64,000 bases of DNA, taken from contig NZ_CP022355.1 in assembly GCF_002216855.1 (NCBI RefSeq), forward strand, positions 992,001 through 1,056,000, written 5' to 3'. The DNA comes from Paraphotobacterium marinum (GTDB taxonomy: Bacteria; Pseudomonadota; Gammaproteobacteria; Enterobacterales; Vibrionaceae). This document shows positions 33,230 through 43,703 of this stretch, one piece after another; positions within the stretch are counted from its first letter, which is position 1, and the number at the start of each line of letters is the position of its first letter. A model generated the notes under the pieces. That model was not told the origin of the DNA and did no database searches. It saw only the letters and a list, made by a program, of their open reading frames with translations. The position numbers and the translations under genes were made by a program.

Positions 33230-34326
33230 ATGAAAGAACTTAAAGAAATTACAAAAGAATTAGAGAAGTTAAACTTAAAACGATATCCAAATCAAGAACT
33301 CCTCAGAGCATGGGATGCTGCTGATGAACTCATTATTCAAAAAATGCAGACAATGGAATTAGAAGGATTAAAAATTATAATTGTGAATGATGCTTTTGGT
33401 GCTTTAACTAGATATTTTCAACACTTGGATGTGACAACATACATTGACTCATACTTAAGCTTAAGTGCTCTACGACTGAATAATCCGATAAAAAAATTTA
33501 AACTGATTTCTGAACTTGATGATATTAAAGAAAACTATGATTTAATTGTTATAAAAATTCCCAAAAATTTAAGTTTTTTACGAGAAATCCTAAACAAATT
33601 TTCATCATTGTCACCAAAGAGTAATTTTATTTCTGCAGGGATGGCTAAATATTTAACTCGAAATACTTATAATTTATATACTCATACATTTAAGGATGCA
33701 AATATTAGTCTAACTCAAAAAAAAGCAAAATTAATATTTAGTAGCAATGCTATCAAAATACAAAAAAGAAAATTAATTTTAAAGAGGTTTTAATAGATAA
33801 ATATCCTTACAAGGTCATAAATTATTCGAATGTTTTTTCTAGAGAAAAGTTAGATATTGGAACAAGGTTTTTGTTAGAAAATTTACCTCAAAATAATTAT
33901 AAGTATGTTTTGGATTTAGGATGTGGAAATGGAATATTAGGTATAAATTTGAAAAATAAACAGAGTGATTCGATCGTTTATTTTTCAGATGAATCAAAGA
34001 TGGCCATTCAAAGTGCTAATCAAAATTATAATTTATATTTTAAAGACAAAGCTCATTTTTTTTGGACACATAGTACTTTAGGTATTAAACAAAAATTTGA
34101 TTTGGTCATATGTAATCCTCCATTTCATCAAAATAATACAATAATGAAAGGGATAGCTATAAACATGTTTAAAGATAGCAAAAAAGTGCTTTTGCAATTT
34201 GGAGCTTTGAGAGTTGTGGCCAATAGACATTTGAATTATCATATTGTACTGAAAAAGATTTATGGCAATGTTAAGTTAATAAATCAAAATTCAAAATTTG
34301 TTATTTTAGAGTCAATCAACAAATAA
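33230..34326 (+). CDS. rlmG: 23S rRNA G1835 N2-methyltransferase RlmG (one-base frameshift)
   Basis: SAM-dependent methyltransferase. The degenerate N-terminal half has the RlmG-specific LLRAWDAADELIIQ and VNDAFGALTRYF. The catalytic half has VFSREKLDIGTRFLLENLP, DLGCGNGILGI, CNPPFHQNN and VANRHLNYH. The frame stops at 33793. Adding one A in the six-A run 33762-33767 (or the nearby four-A run 33769-33772) reads on through KINFKEVLIDKYPYKVINY into the catalytic half, about 366 aa. RlmG is favoured over RsmC because of these N-terminal motifs. Confidence 0.88.
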
Positions 34327-34351
34327 ATAATCTTGAGGAGCTTTATTAATT

Positions 34352-34660
34352 ATGAAAAAGCAAGAAAATTATATTCGTGAACAATTAACTAATGAGTTGA
34401 AGCCTTCTTTTTTACACATAGAAAATGAAAGCTATAAGCATAATGTTCCTGATGATGCAGAAAGCCATTTCAAAGTTATTGTTGTAAGTAATAATTTCAC
34501 AAAATTATCTCTAATTAAGCGACATAGGTTTATTAACGAATTATTAGGCGCAAAATTTTTCCAAAGTGTGCATGCGTTATCTCTTCACTTGTTTGATGAA
34601 AGTGAGTGGAAAAAAGAAAATATAAGTAATATTCAAACACCTGATTGTCAGCACAAATAA
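34352..34660 (+). CDS. bolA: BolA family protein
   Basis: 102-aa BolA, a partner of monothiol glutaredoxins in Fe-S trafficking and a stress/morphology regulator. The family core is clear: HIENESYKHNVPDDAESHFKV with the conserved histidine, and LIKRHRFINELLGAKFFQSVHALSLHLF. RBS TTGAGGAG upstream. Located between rlmG and nqrA, a known Vibrio arrangement. Confidence 0.95.
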   Translation: MKKQENYIREQLTNELKPSFLHIENESYKHNVPDDAESHFKVIVVSNNFTKLSLIKRHRFINELLGAKFFQSVHALSLHLFDESEWKKENISNIQTPDCQHK

Positions 34661-34754
34661 ATATGTGATTTATATCGTAATGGAATCAATAAATTAAGAT
34701 TGTTTTTGCAATAAATGTTAAATTTTTGTTAAGTTTATTTTAGATTTAACTATT

Positions 34755-36110
34755 ATGATTAAAATCAAGAAAGGTTTAGATATTCCAATAAAAGGCGAAC
34801 CAGAACAGGACATCGATGGGTACCTTAGTTCAAAATATTTTGGTTATTTAGGTACGGAATTTATTGGAATAAAGCCTGTATTAAAAGTTAAAGTTGGCGA
34901 TAAAGTTAATCAAGGTGATATATTATTTATTGACAAAAAAATACCAGAATTAAAATTTATTAGCCCATTTTCTGGCACAGTTGATTCAATAAATAGAGGC
35001 TATCAAAGATCTTTAGAATCAGTTGTAGTAAAAAAAGATGATAGTCAAAATTCGATAGTTCAAATACCCAATCATTCAATTACTTCAATACATAAATATG
35101 AAAAAAGTGAGTTGATTAAAATTTTGCTTGATACTAGCCTTTGGTTAGGGCTTAGAACAAGGCCATTCTCAAGAGTAACAAATCCTAATGACACAATTGA
35201 CATTATTTTTGTTAATGCAATTGATACAAATCCATTATCACCTAAGCCAAGTATTATTATTAATAAATATGAAAAAGAGTTTTTAATTGGGCTTGAAGTG
35301 GTTAGCCAAATTTGTAGTGAAAAAATTTTTTTATGTAAGGATACTGATATAATTCCTTGTCCTAAAAATGAAAAAATAAAAGAAGAGATTTTTGACGGAC
35401 CTCATCCTGCTGGGTTAGTTGGCACTCATATTCATTTTCTTTATGGTGCTGATTTAAATCACCCTGTTAGTCATATAAATTATCAAGATGTTATCAGTAT
35501 TGGATATTTATTTTTACATGGTCACTTATTGACAAAGAAAATAATTTCAATTGCTGGACCAACTGTAATTAAACCGGCACTTTATGAAGTTGATATTGGT
35601 TCTGGCTTGGATATCTTAGATCAAGTTCAGAACAATATTTATAAAAATCCTAAGTTAAGAATCATATCAGGTTCTATTTTAAATGGTATTAAAATGGAAA
35701 GTATTAAAAGTAATTTAGGAAAATATCATTTACAGTTATCTATACTAGAGGAAGGTAACCAAAAAGAGTTTTTGGGTTGGATTAAACCAGGTAAGAATAA
35801 ATTTTCTGTAACTAAGGCTTTTACAAGTCAATTTTTTAAAAATAAAAGATTTAACATTAATACATCAATGAATGGTAGTAAACGTTCTATGGTTCCAATT
35901 GGTAATTATGAAAAAATCATGCCGTTAGATATCGAGCCTACTTTATTTTTGAGATACTTACATGCAGAAGATATTGATAACTTATTAAAAATTGGAATTT
36001 TGGAGCTAGATGAAGAAGATTTAGGATTATGTAATTTTGTTTGTCCGGGTAAAGCTAATTTTAATAAAAAATTAAGGCACTGTTTAGATATTATTTATAA
36101 AGAAGTTTAA
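34755..36110 (+). CDS. nqrA: Na+-translocating NADH:quinone reductase subunit A
   Basis: Peripheral subunit of the sodium pump NQR. 451 aa starting MIKIKKGLDIPIKGEPEQ; the N-terminal biotinyl-lipoyl-like domain (KVGDKVNQGDILFIDKK) and later HPAGLVGTHIHFLYGAD are typical. First gene of the six-subunit operon; nqrB begins 112 bp on. The gap contains no gene, only the nqrB RBS (GAGGAG) within a short TCCTCGAGGA palindrome. Confidence 0.96.
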   Translation: MIKIKKGLDIPIKGEPEQDIDGYLSSKYFGYLGTEFIGIKPVLKVKVGDKVNQGDILFIDKKIPELKFISPFSGTVDSINRGYQRSLESVVVKKDDSQNSIVQIPNHSITSIHKYEKSELIKILLDTSLWLGLRTRPFSRVTNPNDTIDIIFVNAIDTNPLSPKPSIIINKYEKEFLIGLEVVSQICSEKIFLCKDTDIIPCPKNEKIKEEIFDGPHPAGLVGTHIHFLYGADLNHPVSHINYQDVISIGYLFLHGHLLTKKIISIAGPTVIKPALYEVDIGSGLDILDQVQNNIYKNPKLRIISGSILNGIKMESIKSNLGKYHLQLSILEEGNQKEFLGWIKPGKNKFSVTKAFTSQFFKNKRFNINTSMNGSKRSMVPIGNYEKIMPLDIEPTLFLRYLHAEDIDNLLKIGILELDEEDLGLCNFVCPGKANFNKKLRHCLDIIYKEV

Positions 36111-36222
36111 TTTTCAAAATTAAAACATAATTTATTGATATTAAATAACCCAGCCAATTAAATTTTCTTACATAGATTCTATACTTATTAAGTGAGATTA
36201 CATTTCCTCGAGGAGTTTTTTC

Positions 36223-37476
36223 ATGGGTTTAAAGCATTTTTTAGAATCAATTGAACATAAATTTGAGCCGGGCGGAAAGTATGAGCGTTGGTATTCACTT
36301 TATGAGGCTGTGGCTACAATTGCTTACACACCCGGTACAACAACTCAAACAAGTACTCATGCTAAAGATAACATAGACCTAAAAAGAATTATGATTGCTG
36401 TGTGGTTAGCTGTTTTTCCAACAATGTTTTACGGTTGGTACAACATCGGCAATCAAGCCATTTTTGATTTGTTTGCAAATAATGACTTAAATGCGATTTC
36501 CTCTATAATTTCTTCCAATTGGCACTTATATTTTATTGAGTTTTTGGGATTAGAGATAACTGAATCGTCTGGTTTTTTAGTTAAATTTTTAATTGGAGCG
36601 AGTTACTTCCTTCCAGTTTACTTAACTGTTTTTATTGTGGGAGGTTTTTGGGAAGTATGTTTTGCTACAATAAGGAAACATGAAATAAACGAAGGTTTTT
36701 TTGCTTCATCTATTTTATTTTCCTTAACCTTACCTCCAACAATACCTTTATGGCAAGCAGCATTAGGTATTTCATTCGGTATTGTTGTTGCCAAAGAATT
36801 ATTTGGTGGTACTGGAAGAAACTTTTTAAATCCAGCTTTAGCTGGAAGAGCATTTTTATATTTTGCTTATCCAGCTCAACTTTCAGGTGATACTGTTTGG
36901 AATGTGGTTGATGGATATAGTGGAGCAACTCCTCTCAGTCAGTGGGCTGCTGATGGACAAAATGGACTGATACACCATTCTACTGAAATGCCAGTAACAT
37001 GGTTGAATGCTTTCCTAGGAAATTTACCTGGTTCTATGGGTGAAGGTTCCACTCTTTTAATTATATTTGGAGGGGCTTTATTATTATATATGGGTATTGC
37101 TTCATGGCGAATTGTTTTGGGCACTTTCTTAGGGATGATTATTACAGCATCATTATTTAATTTAATTGGTTCGAATACTAATCCTATGTTTAACATGCCA
37201 TTTTACTGGCATTTAGTGCTTGGTGGTTTTGCATTTGGGATGATGTTTATGGCTACTGATCCCGTATCAGCTTCGTATACTAATAAAGGGAAAATATTTT
37301 ATGGGTTATTGATAGGGTTTATGTGCGTGATTATAAGAGTTCTAAATCCAGCATATCCAGAGGGAATGATGCTAGCAATCCTTTTTGCAAATCTTTTTGC
37401 TCCATTGTTTGATCATTTGATTCTTGAAAGAAATATTCGCAGGAGAATTTCAAGACATGAAGATGTTAAAAAATAA
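36223..37476 (+). CDS. nqrB: NQR subunit B, FMN-binding membrane subunit
   Basis: 417-aa polytopic inner-membrane protein. Carries the covalent FMN attachment motif [10 protein letters not shown] (Thr about residue 233), where ApbE links FMN by a phosphoester bond. Also seen: [20 protein letters not shown] and the C-terminal [14 protein letters not shown]. Forms part of the sodium path. nqrC overlaps its 3' end by 20 bp. Confidence 0.97.
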   Translation: MGLKHFLESIEHKFEPGGKYERWYSLYEAVATIAYTPGTTTQTSTHAKDNIDLKRIMIAVWLAVFPTMFYGWYNIGNQAIFDLFANNDLNAISSIISSNWHLYFIEFLGLEITESSGFLVKFLIGASYFLPVYLTVFIVGGFWEVCFATIRKHEINEGFFASSILFSLTLPPTIPLWQAALGISFGIVVAKELFGGTGRNFLNPALAGRAFLYFAYPAQLSGDTVWNVVDGYSGATPLSQWAADGQNGLIHHSTEMPVTWLNAFLGNLPGSMGEGSTLLIIFGGALLLYMGIASWRIVLGTFLGMIITASLFNLIGSNTNPMFNMPFYWHLVLGGFAFGMMFMATDPVSASYTNKGKIFYGLLIGFMCVIIRVLNPAYPEGMMLAILFANLFAPLFDHLILERNIRRRISRHEDVKK

Positions 37477-38233
37477 AGATTCAATCTCAAGTACTTTTAT
37501 TGTTGTAATATTATTATGCCTTGTTTGTTCAGTTATTGTTTCAGCATCGGTCTTGTTCTTAAAACCAATTCAGAAGGTTAATGCTGAAAGAGATATCCAA
37601 CAAAATATCTTAAAAGTAGCTAATATCCCATTCAATAAAAGTAATATATCAGATATATATAATACAAACATTATTGAAAAAATTTTAGATCTTCAATCTG
37701 GCGAGTTATCAGAAAAAATCACACCTGAGATTTATAATAAAGATTCCCTAGGTACAAATATTAAATACTCTAAAAAATTATCGGCTAAGCAAGATATTGC
37801 AAAAATAATTCGTAGAGAAAATTTTGCTAAAATTTATTTTGTTAAGAAAAACAATAAAGTTGATTCTATTATTTTGCCCATTCATGGTCTTGGTTTATGG
37901 TCAATGATGTATGCATTTATAGCAATTACTCCAGACGGAAAAAAGGTAAAAGGTATAACATTTTATAAGCAAGGAGAAACCCCAGGATTAGGAGGTGAGG
38001 TTGAAAACTTGAAATGGCAGGAACAATTCAAAGGAAAGACAATATATAAAAACAACTCAGTTGGCATCAAGTTAGTTAAGAAAATTCCTGATACTAAACC
38101 TAATAAATATTACGTAGATGCATTATCTGGAGCCACTTTAACTACCAATGGAGTTCAAAATACAATTGATTTTTGGTTTGGTAAGCTTGGTTATAAAAAA
38201 TTTATTGAGAATCTAAAAGAAGGAGATGTTTAA
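37457..38233 (+). CDS. nqrC: NQR subunit C, second covalent FMN
   Basis: One N-terminal membrane anchor (about residues 10-35, [17 protein letters not shown]) and a periplasmic FMN domain with the attachment motif [11 protein letters not shown] near the C-terminus. 258 aa from ATG 37457, which is preceded by CAGGAG; a frame-compatible TTG at 37424 is less likely. Shares the last base of its stop with the nqrD ATG. Confidence 0.96.
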   Translation: MKMLKNKDSISSTFIVVILLCLVCSVIVSASVLFLKPIQKVNAERDIQQNILKVANIPFNKSNISDIYNTNIIEKILDLQSGELSEKITPEIYNKDSLGTNIKYSKKLSAKQDIAKIIRRENFAKIYFVKKNNKVDSIILPIHGLGLWSMMYAFIAITPDGKKVKGITFYKQGETPGLGGEVENLKWQEQFKGKTIYKNNSVGIKLVKKIPDTKPNKYYVDALSGATLTTNGVQNTIDFWFGKLGYKKFIENLKEGDV

Positions 38234-38859
38234 TGGAAAACACTCTAAGTTATAGAAAACTTGCAATTGTACCAATTGTACAAAATAATCCAATTGCATT
38301 GCAGGTATTGGGAGTTTGTTCGGCCTTAGCTGTTACAACTAAAATGGATACTGCTTTTGTTATGTCACTTGCTGTAATTTTTGTCACAGCTTTTTCAAAT
38401 CTATTTGTTTCTGTAATCAGAAAAATTATACCTAATAGTGTAAGAATTATTATTCAAATGACAATTATTGCTTCTCTAGTAATATTAGTTGATCAAGTTC
38501 TAAAGGCTTATCTTTATGATATTTCAAAACAATTATCAGTTTTTGTTCCATTAATAATCACTAATTGTATTGTAATGGGACGAGCTGAGGGGTTTGCAAT
38601 GAAGTCTAAACCTTTGGAATCATTTGTAGATGGAGTTGGAAATGGTGTGGGTTATGGTTTTATATTAATTACTGTAAGCTTTTTTAGAGAACTCTTAGGA
38701 TCAGGTTCAGTATTTGGCTATGAGATTTTACCACTCGCAAAAAATGGTGGATGGTATGAGCCTAATGGACTTATGTTAACAGCACCATCAGCTTTTTTTA
38801 TAATTGGACTGATGATTTGGGTTATAAGAATATATAATCCTGAGCAGATTGAAAACTGA
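38233..38859 (+). CDS. nqrD: NQR subunit D
   Basis: 208-aa integral membrane subunit with about six spans, half of the NqrD/NqrE pair that holds an intramembrane [2Fe-2S] centre. Typical segments: [17 protein letters not shown] with the cluster cysteine and [17 protein letters not shown] with the second. Confidence 0.97.
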   Translation: MENTLSYRKLAIVPIVQNNPIALQVLGVCSALAVTTKMDTAFVMSLAVIFVTAFSNLFVSVIRKIIPNSVRIIIQMTIIASLVILVDQVLKAYLYDISKQLSVFVPLIITNCIVMGRAEGFAMKSKPLESFVDGVGNGVGYGFILITVSFFRELLGSGSVFGYEILPLAKNGGWYEPNGLMLTAPSAFFIIGLMIWVIRIYNPEQIEN

Positions 38860-38869
38860 AAGGTGAACT

Positions 38870-39466
38870 ATGGAACACTATGTTAATATTCTTATTAAAT
38901 CAGTTTTTATTGATAATATGGCTCTAACCTTTTTCTTGGGTATGTGTACTTTTTTGGCGGTTTCAAAGAAAGTTTCCACTGCTTTTGGCTTGGGAATTGC
39001 TGTTGTACTTGTTTTAACTATTTCAGTACCAATTAACAATTTAATTTATGCTTATATATTAAAAGATAATGCTTTAATTCAAGGATTGGACTTAACTTTT
39101 TTAAGTTTTATCACTTTTATAGGCGTTATTGCAGCCCTTGTTCAGATTTTAGAAATGGTATTAGATAGGTTTTTCCCATCTCTGTATCACGCTCTTGGAA
39201 TCTTTCTTCCATTAATTACTGTTAACTGTGCGATATTTGGTGGCGTATCTTTTATGGTACAAAGAGATTATAACTTTTTAGAATCGATTGCTTTTGGTTT
39301 TGGTTCTGGTGTTGGGTGGATGTTAGCAATCGTGGTTTTAGCAGGTATAAGAGAAAAACTGAAATATGCTGACGTGCCTCCTGCCTTGAGAGGTTTAGGG
39401 ATAACATTTATTACAGTGGGTTTGATGTCGCTTGGATTTTTATCATTCTCCGGAATACAATTATAG
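38870..39466 (+). CDS. nqrE: NQR subunit E
   Basis: 198-aa membrane subunit homologous to NqrD, arranged as its inverted-topology partner. Cluster-type cysteines lie in [20 protein letters not shown] and [21 protein letters not shown]. Full length. Ten-bp gap from nqrD, 19-bp gap to nqrF. Confidence 0.97.
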   Translation: MEHYVNILIKSVFIDNMALTFFLGMCTFLAVSKKVSTAFGLGIAVVLVLTISVPINNLIYAYILKDNALIQGLDLTFLSFITFIGVIAALVQILEMVLDRFFPSLYHALGIFLPLITVNCAIFGGVSFMVQRDYNFLESIAFGFGSGVGWMLAIVVLAGIREKLKYADVPPALRGLGITFITVGLMSLGFLSFSGIQL

Positions 39467-39485
39467 AATTAAATGAGGTGTTAAT

Positions 39486-40709
39486 ATGGAAATCATTTAT
39501 GGTGTTTCTATGTTTATCTTAATTATTACGTTATTAGTGATGATAATTTTATTCGCAAAAAATTTACTTATACCATCTGGAGATATTGAAATTAATGTGA
39601 ATAATGATAAAGATAAATCTTTTAAAGCATCTCCAGGAAGTAAGTTATTATCTATTCTTTCTGACAAAGATATTTTTCTATCATCAGCTTGCGGTGGCGG
39701 CGGATCCTGTGGTCAATGCAAAGTGAAAATTTTAAATGGTGGAGGACAAATCTTACCAACAGAGTTAGAGCATATTAGTAGAAAAGAGGCTAAATGTGGT
39801 GAGCGATTGGCATGTCAGGTCAATGTTAAAAGCGACCTTGAGGTTGAAATACCTGAAGAAGTTTTTGGTGTTAAAAAGTGGGAATGTGAAGTTATTTCTA
39901 ATGATAACAAGGCTACTTTTATAAAGGAATTAGTCTTAAAAATACCTGATGGAGAAGATGTACCTTTTAAAGCAGGGGGATATATTCAGATTGAAAGTCC
40001 ACCACATGAAGTATTATATAAAGATTTTGATGTGCAGAAAGAATATATTGATGATTGGGAAAAGTTTAATTTATTCCAATTTAAGTCTAAAAGTTCAAGT
40101 GAAACAATCCGTGCTTATTCAATGGCAAATTACCCTGATGAAAAAGGATTAATAATGCTTAATGTCAGAATAGCAACTCCACCATTGAATAAACCTGAGA
40201 TCCCTCCTGGCATTATGTCCTCATATATTTGGTCATTAAAAAAAGGAGATAAAGTGACTATTTCTGGACCATTTGGAGAATTTTTTGCTAAAGAGACTAA
40301 TAATGAAATGATATTCATAGGAGGTGGGGCTGGGATGGCTCCGATGAGATCGCATATTTTTGATCAACTAAAAAGAATTAAAACGAAAAGAAAAATATCT
40401 TTCTGGTATGGTGCAAGATCTAAAAAGGAAATGTTTTATGTTGAGGATTTTGATATGTTGGCTAGAGAAAATAGTAATTTTTCCTGGCATGTAGGGTTAT
40501 CTGATCCTCTACCTGAGGATAAATGGACAGGATCTGTTGGTTTCATCCATAATATTTTGCTAGAAAACTATTTAAAAGATCATGATAATCCTGAAGACTG
40601 TGAATATTATATGTGTGGACCACCAATGATGAATAGTGCAGTTATAGGCATGCTTAAAGACCTTGGTGTTGAAGATGAAAATATTTTTCTAGATGATTTT
40701 GGTGGCTAA
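39486..40709 (+). CDS. nqrF: NQR subunit F, NADH-oxidising flavoprotein
   Basis: 407-aa entry subunit. N-terminal membrane anchor, plant-type [2Fe-2S] ferredoxin domain ([16 protein letters not shown] and ERLACQ), FAD-binding barrel ([10 protein letters not shown]) and NADH-binding domain ([31 protein letters not shown]). Ends with the family's DDFGG. Complete, so the NQR operon has all six subunits. Confidence 0.98.
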   Translation: MEIIYGVSMFILIITLLVMIILFAKNLLIPSGDIEINVNNDKDKSFKASPGSKLLSILSDKDIFLSSACGGGGSCGQCKVKILNGGGQILPTELEHISRKEAKCGERLACQVNVKSDLEVEIPEEVFGVKKWECEVISNDNKATFIKELVLKIPDGEDVPFKAGGYIQIESPPHEVLYKDFDVQKEYIDDWEKFNLFQFKSKSSSETIRAYSMANYPDEKGLIMLNVRIATPPLNKPEIPPGIMSSYIWSLKKGDKVTISGPFGEFFAKETNNEMIFIGGGAGMAPMRSHIFDQLKRIKTKRKISFWYGARSKKEMFYVEDFDMLARENSNFSWHVGLSDPLPEDKWTGSVGFIHNILLENYLKDHDNPEDCEYYMCGPPMMNSAVIGMLKDLGVEDENIFLDDFGG

Positions 40710-40711
40710 CG

Positions 40712-41741
40712 TTGAAGCTTGTACTCAAAAAATACTTTTTGTTATCGTTATTATTGATAGTTTGTGCATATGCATTTTATCATTTTTTTATGATAAAAAG
40801 CTTTATACTATATATGGTAATACTATGGGTACCACATTTAGTATAAAATATTATGCCAGAAATGCTCATGATAACGAAGATATCAGTAATAATGTTAATT
40901 CTATTTTAAGAGAAGTTAATTCTAAATTTTCTACTTACGACAAAGAGTCTGAAATCTCTAAATTTAATGCTTTAAAAAGTAACACACCATTTAAAATGTC
41001 CGCTGATTTTAAATATCTTATAAACAAAAGTTTTTCTCTTAATGAACTTACTGATGGTAGATATGATATTACTATTGATCCGTTATTGAAAGTATGGGGA
41101 TTTTACAGCAAACAAAAAAAATACCAACGGAAAATGAAATTAAAAAAACAATGCAATCAGTTGGAATCCAAAGATTAATAGTTAAAAATAATATTTTAAT
41201 AAAAAATACAGATAATGTAAGAATTAACTTGTCATCTCTTGCTAAAGGATATGCCGTTGACTTAATCTCAAATTATTTAAATCAAAATAACATCACTAAC
41301 TACTTAGTGGAAATTGGGGGGGAGATTAGAACTCTGGGAAAAAAAAATAATGGTTCTTGGATTGTTGGTGTCGTTAAACCCTATAGTAGTAAATATCAAT
41401 CGCAAATTAATTTTAAATTAAACGATCTCGCAATAGCAACATCTGGAACTTACCATAATTACATTATTTATGAAGGTGAACATTATTCTCACTTAATAGA
41501 TCCAATATCTGGCAAGCCCATAAATAATAATATTATATCTATGACCGTAATTACTCAATCATGCCTTGACGCGGACGGCTTAGCAACCGCTCTGGAGCTT
41601 ACTGGAGTTGAAAAAGCCTTGAAAATTGCAGATAGAAAAAATTTGCCTGTCTATATTATTTACAAACGTAATAACAAAATTAACACAATTGCATCAAAAT
41701 CATTTGAAAAATTTGTGAAAATAAATGGGGTAAAAGTTTAA
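40712..41741 (+). CDS. apbE: FMN transferase ApbE (two one-base frameshifts)
   Basis: Periplasmic, membrane-attached enzyme that links FMN to the threonines of NqrB and NqrC. TTG at 40712, two bases after nqrF, gives a signal-like start MKLVLKKYFLLSLL. That frame must gain one base in the A6 run 40727-40732 or the T7 run 40783-40789 to reach LYTIYGNTMGTTFSIKYYA. A second missing A in the eight-A run 41114-41121 joins GFYSKQKKIPTENEIKKTM to the rest (NLSSLAKGYAVDLI, SHLIDPISGKP, TQSCLDADGLATALE). Catalytic elements are present. Last base overlaps nqrM. Confidence 0.9.
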
Positions 41742-41950
41742 TGTTAGTGTTAGTAATAACTTTTTTGATTTTTTTAGTTTTTATTCTTTTAATGTCAGTG
41801 GGCTTTCTTTTTCAAAAAAAAACAATAATTGGAAGTTGTGGTGGATTATCAAAAATTGGTATTAAAAGAGTATGCGATTGTCCAAGTCCATGTAGTGAAA
41901 AAAAAATCAAAAATTGGAACAAACATAGAATAGAAATTAAGAATCTTTAA
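41741..41950 (+). CDS. nqrM: NQR maturation protein NqrM
   Basis: 69-aa DUF539 protein needed for iron delivery to the NqrD/NqrE centre. One N-terminal span followed by the four-cysteine motif SCGGLSKIGIKRVCDCPSPC. Directly downstream of apbE, overlapping by 1 bp, as in Vibrio. Confidence 0.95.
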   Translation: MLVLVITFLIFLVFILLMSVGFLFQKKTIIGSCGGLSKIGIKRVCDCPSPCSEKKIKNWNKHRIEIKNL

Positions 41951-42036
41951 TTATATTGTTTACAATAATATTCTTGCAGTCATTAAATATGTTTGCAATG
42001 AAATCTCTTTTTGACATGGAGATTTTCCTAGATATG

Positions 42037-42067
42037 ATTAAAAAAGTACATGTTATACCATGTACTT
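42037..42067. terminator. Terminator between nqrM and pepD
   Basis: AAGTACATG, loop TTATAC, CATGTACTT (42044-42067). On the minus strand it is followed by a T run, ideal for pepD, which ends at 42077. It probably also helps end the nqr operon on the + strand. Confidence 0.8.
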
Positions 42068-42076
42068 CATTTCAGA

Positions 42077-43540
42077 CTATAGTTTTTCAGGAATTCTTTT
42101 TAGAATGGCTGTTAATTGTTGCCAAAATAATTCTACAGATTTTATTTCAACTTTCTCACCTGGCGAATGAGGGTTTTTTATTGTTGGACCAAAAGAAATC
42201 ATATCTAGGTTTGGATATGGTTTTTTGAATAAGCCACACTCTAAACCAGCATGAATGACCATTAATTTTGGTTCTTTTTGATAAATCTCAAAGTAGGTGT
42301 CGTTAAAAATTTTTGCAATCTTTGATTTTGGATCAGGATCCCACCCAGGGTAATCACCACTAAACATCGCGTCAACACTAGCAAGTTTAGAGATTGATGA
42401 TAAATTTGATTTTATTCTACGAATACCACTTTCATTTAACGATCTAATTAAGAAAAGAAGTTCAATGTTACTTTCTGTTGAGTGAATAACACCTAAATTT
42501 AAAGAGCTTTCCACAACACCATCAAACTTTGAACTCATTTTTTGTACACCATTTGGATAAGCATTAATTAAATTTAATAACTTTATTTGGCTTTCCTTAG
42601 TTAACACACTTTTAACTTTAGGTCTTTCTTCTAGGTGAATTTCAAATTCTTGGTCATCTTGACTTAATTGTAATTTAAGAGCATCTCTAAAAGTATTTAT
42701 GCAATCAAATAACAGCTGTGCATGCTCCTCTGAGTAACCAAGATACACACTTGATTCACGAGGAATAGCATTTCTTAGGCTACCACCTTTAATATCGACT
42801 ATTCTTCCATTGAACAAATCAATATTGTTTAAAAGGAAATCATTCAACAATTGTATTGCATTACCTCTGTTATCATTGATATTTGCTCCTGAATGTCCTC
42901 CTTTAAGTTTAGATAGTGATAGTTCAATAAATTTGAGAGTATTGTTTTCAATACTTTCTCTTTCAATATTTATGTTTATTTTGCAATCAGATCCTCCTGC
43001 ACAACCAACAAATATATCTCCTTCCTGCTCGGAATCAGTATTTAATAGAATATCAGCATCTAAAAACTTGGGGTTTAAGTTATGAGCACCGGTCATGCCA
43101 GCTTCTTCGTTGACTGTAAATAAAAACTCAAGTGGGCCATGATCAATATTATTACTTGTCATGACTGCAAGACATGCAGCTAGTCCAATCCCATTGTCTG
43201 CCCCTAAAGTAGTTTCATTTGCAGTTACCCAGCCATCTTTAACAAAAGTTTCAATTTTATCAGTATGAAAATTATGGCTTGATGTTGTGCTTTTTTGAGG
43301 CACCATATCAAGATGTGCTTGTAGAGCAACGGTTTTTTTATTATAAAAACCTTTTGTAGGTGGTTTCTTAATATATAAGTTGCCTACATCATCTTGTTTA
43401 TGTTCCAAGTTATTTTCTGCAACAATGGTAAGAATATAATCTATTAATTTTGATTCATGCCCAGATGGATGCGGAATGGTGCATATTTGGGAAAAATAAT
43501 CCCAAACAATTTGAGGCTGTAGATTTAATAAAGAGTTCAA
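42077..43540 (-). CDS. pepD: Aminoacyl-histidine dipeptidase (M20C)
   Basis: Cytosolic di-zinc dipeptidase with broad activity including carnosine-type substrates. 487 aa. Metal-site motifs: LQAHLDMVPQK, TLGADNGIGLAACLAVM and NEEAGMTGAHNL, with the late HAGLECGLF. Starts at a TTG (43540); the homologous N-terminus LQPQIVWDYFSQICTIPHPS supports it. Single-gene unit with a terminator downstream. Confidence 0.95.
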   Translation of the reverse strand: MNSLLNLQPQIVWDYFSQICTIPHPSGHESKLIDYILTIVAENNLEHKQDDVGNLYIKKPPTKGFYNKKTVALQAHLDMVPQKSTTSSHNFHTDKIETFVKDGWVTANETTLGADNGIGLAACLAVMTSNNIDHGPLEFLFTVNEEAGMTGAHNLNPKFLDADILLNTDSEQEGDIFVGCAGGSDCKININIERESIENNTLKFIELSLSKLKGGHSGANINDNRGNAIQLLNDFLLNNIDLFNGRIVDIKGGSLRNAIPRESSVYLGYSEEHAQLLFDCINTFRDALKLQLSQDDQEFEIHLEERPKVKSVLTKESQIKLLNLINAYPNGVQKMSSKFDGVVESSLNLGVIHSTESNIELLFLIRSLNESGIRRIKSNLSSISKLASVDAMFSGDYPGWDPDPKSKIAKIFNDTYFEIYQKEPKLMVIHAGLECGLFKKPYPNLDMISFGPTIKNPHSPGEKVEIKSVELFWQQLTAILKRIPEKL

Positions 43541-43631
43541 CTTTCAAAATACCTTTTTTTAAATTACGTAATATAAAATAGAATACTTTCTAAAAAAATA
43601 TAATCAACTGGTATTTTAAGTGCTGTAGTAA

Positions 43632-43657
43632 TATAATCACTAAGTAAACGTTTGCTT
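43632..43657 (+). promoter_or_regulatory. Purine permease promoter -10 with PurR-like operator
   Basis: TATAAT at 43632-43637 is followed by AAGTAAACGTTTGCTT (43642-43657), 13 of 16 matches to the PurR palindrome with a perfect AAACGTTTGC centre. The layout is the same as at purL: operator just downstream of the -10. The target is a purine permease. Confidence 0.75.
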
Positions 43658-43703
43658 TTTGGGTATTACGTTTTTTTTTTAATTAAAATAGGTTTTTTTG
43701 ATA

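Noticed and set aside
36190-36222. TCCTCGAGGA palindrome at the nqrB ribosome binding site
   Set aside because: The two halves abut with no loop, so it cannot hide the RBS in a hairpin; most likely chance around GAGGAG.
41956-42228. 90-codon + frame after nqrM
   Set aside because: Runs over the terminator hairpin and into the 3' end of pepD; no RBS and no family resemblance.
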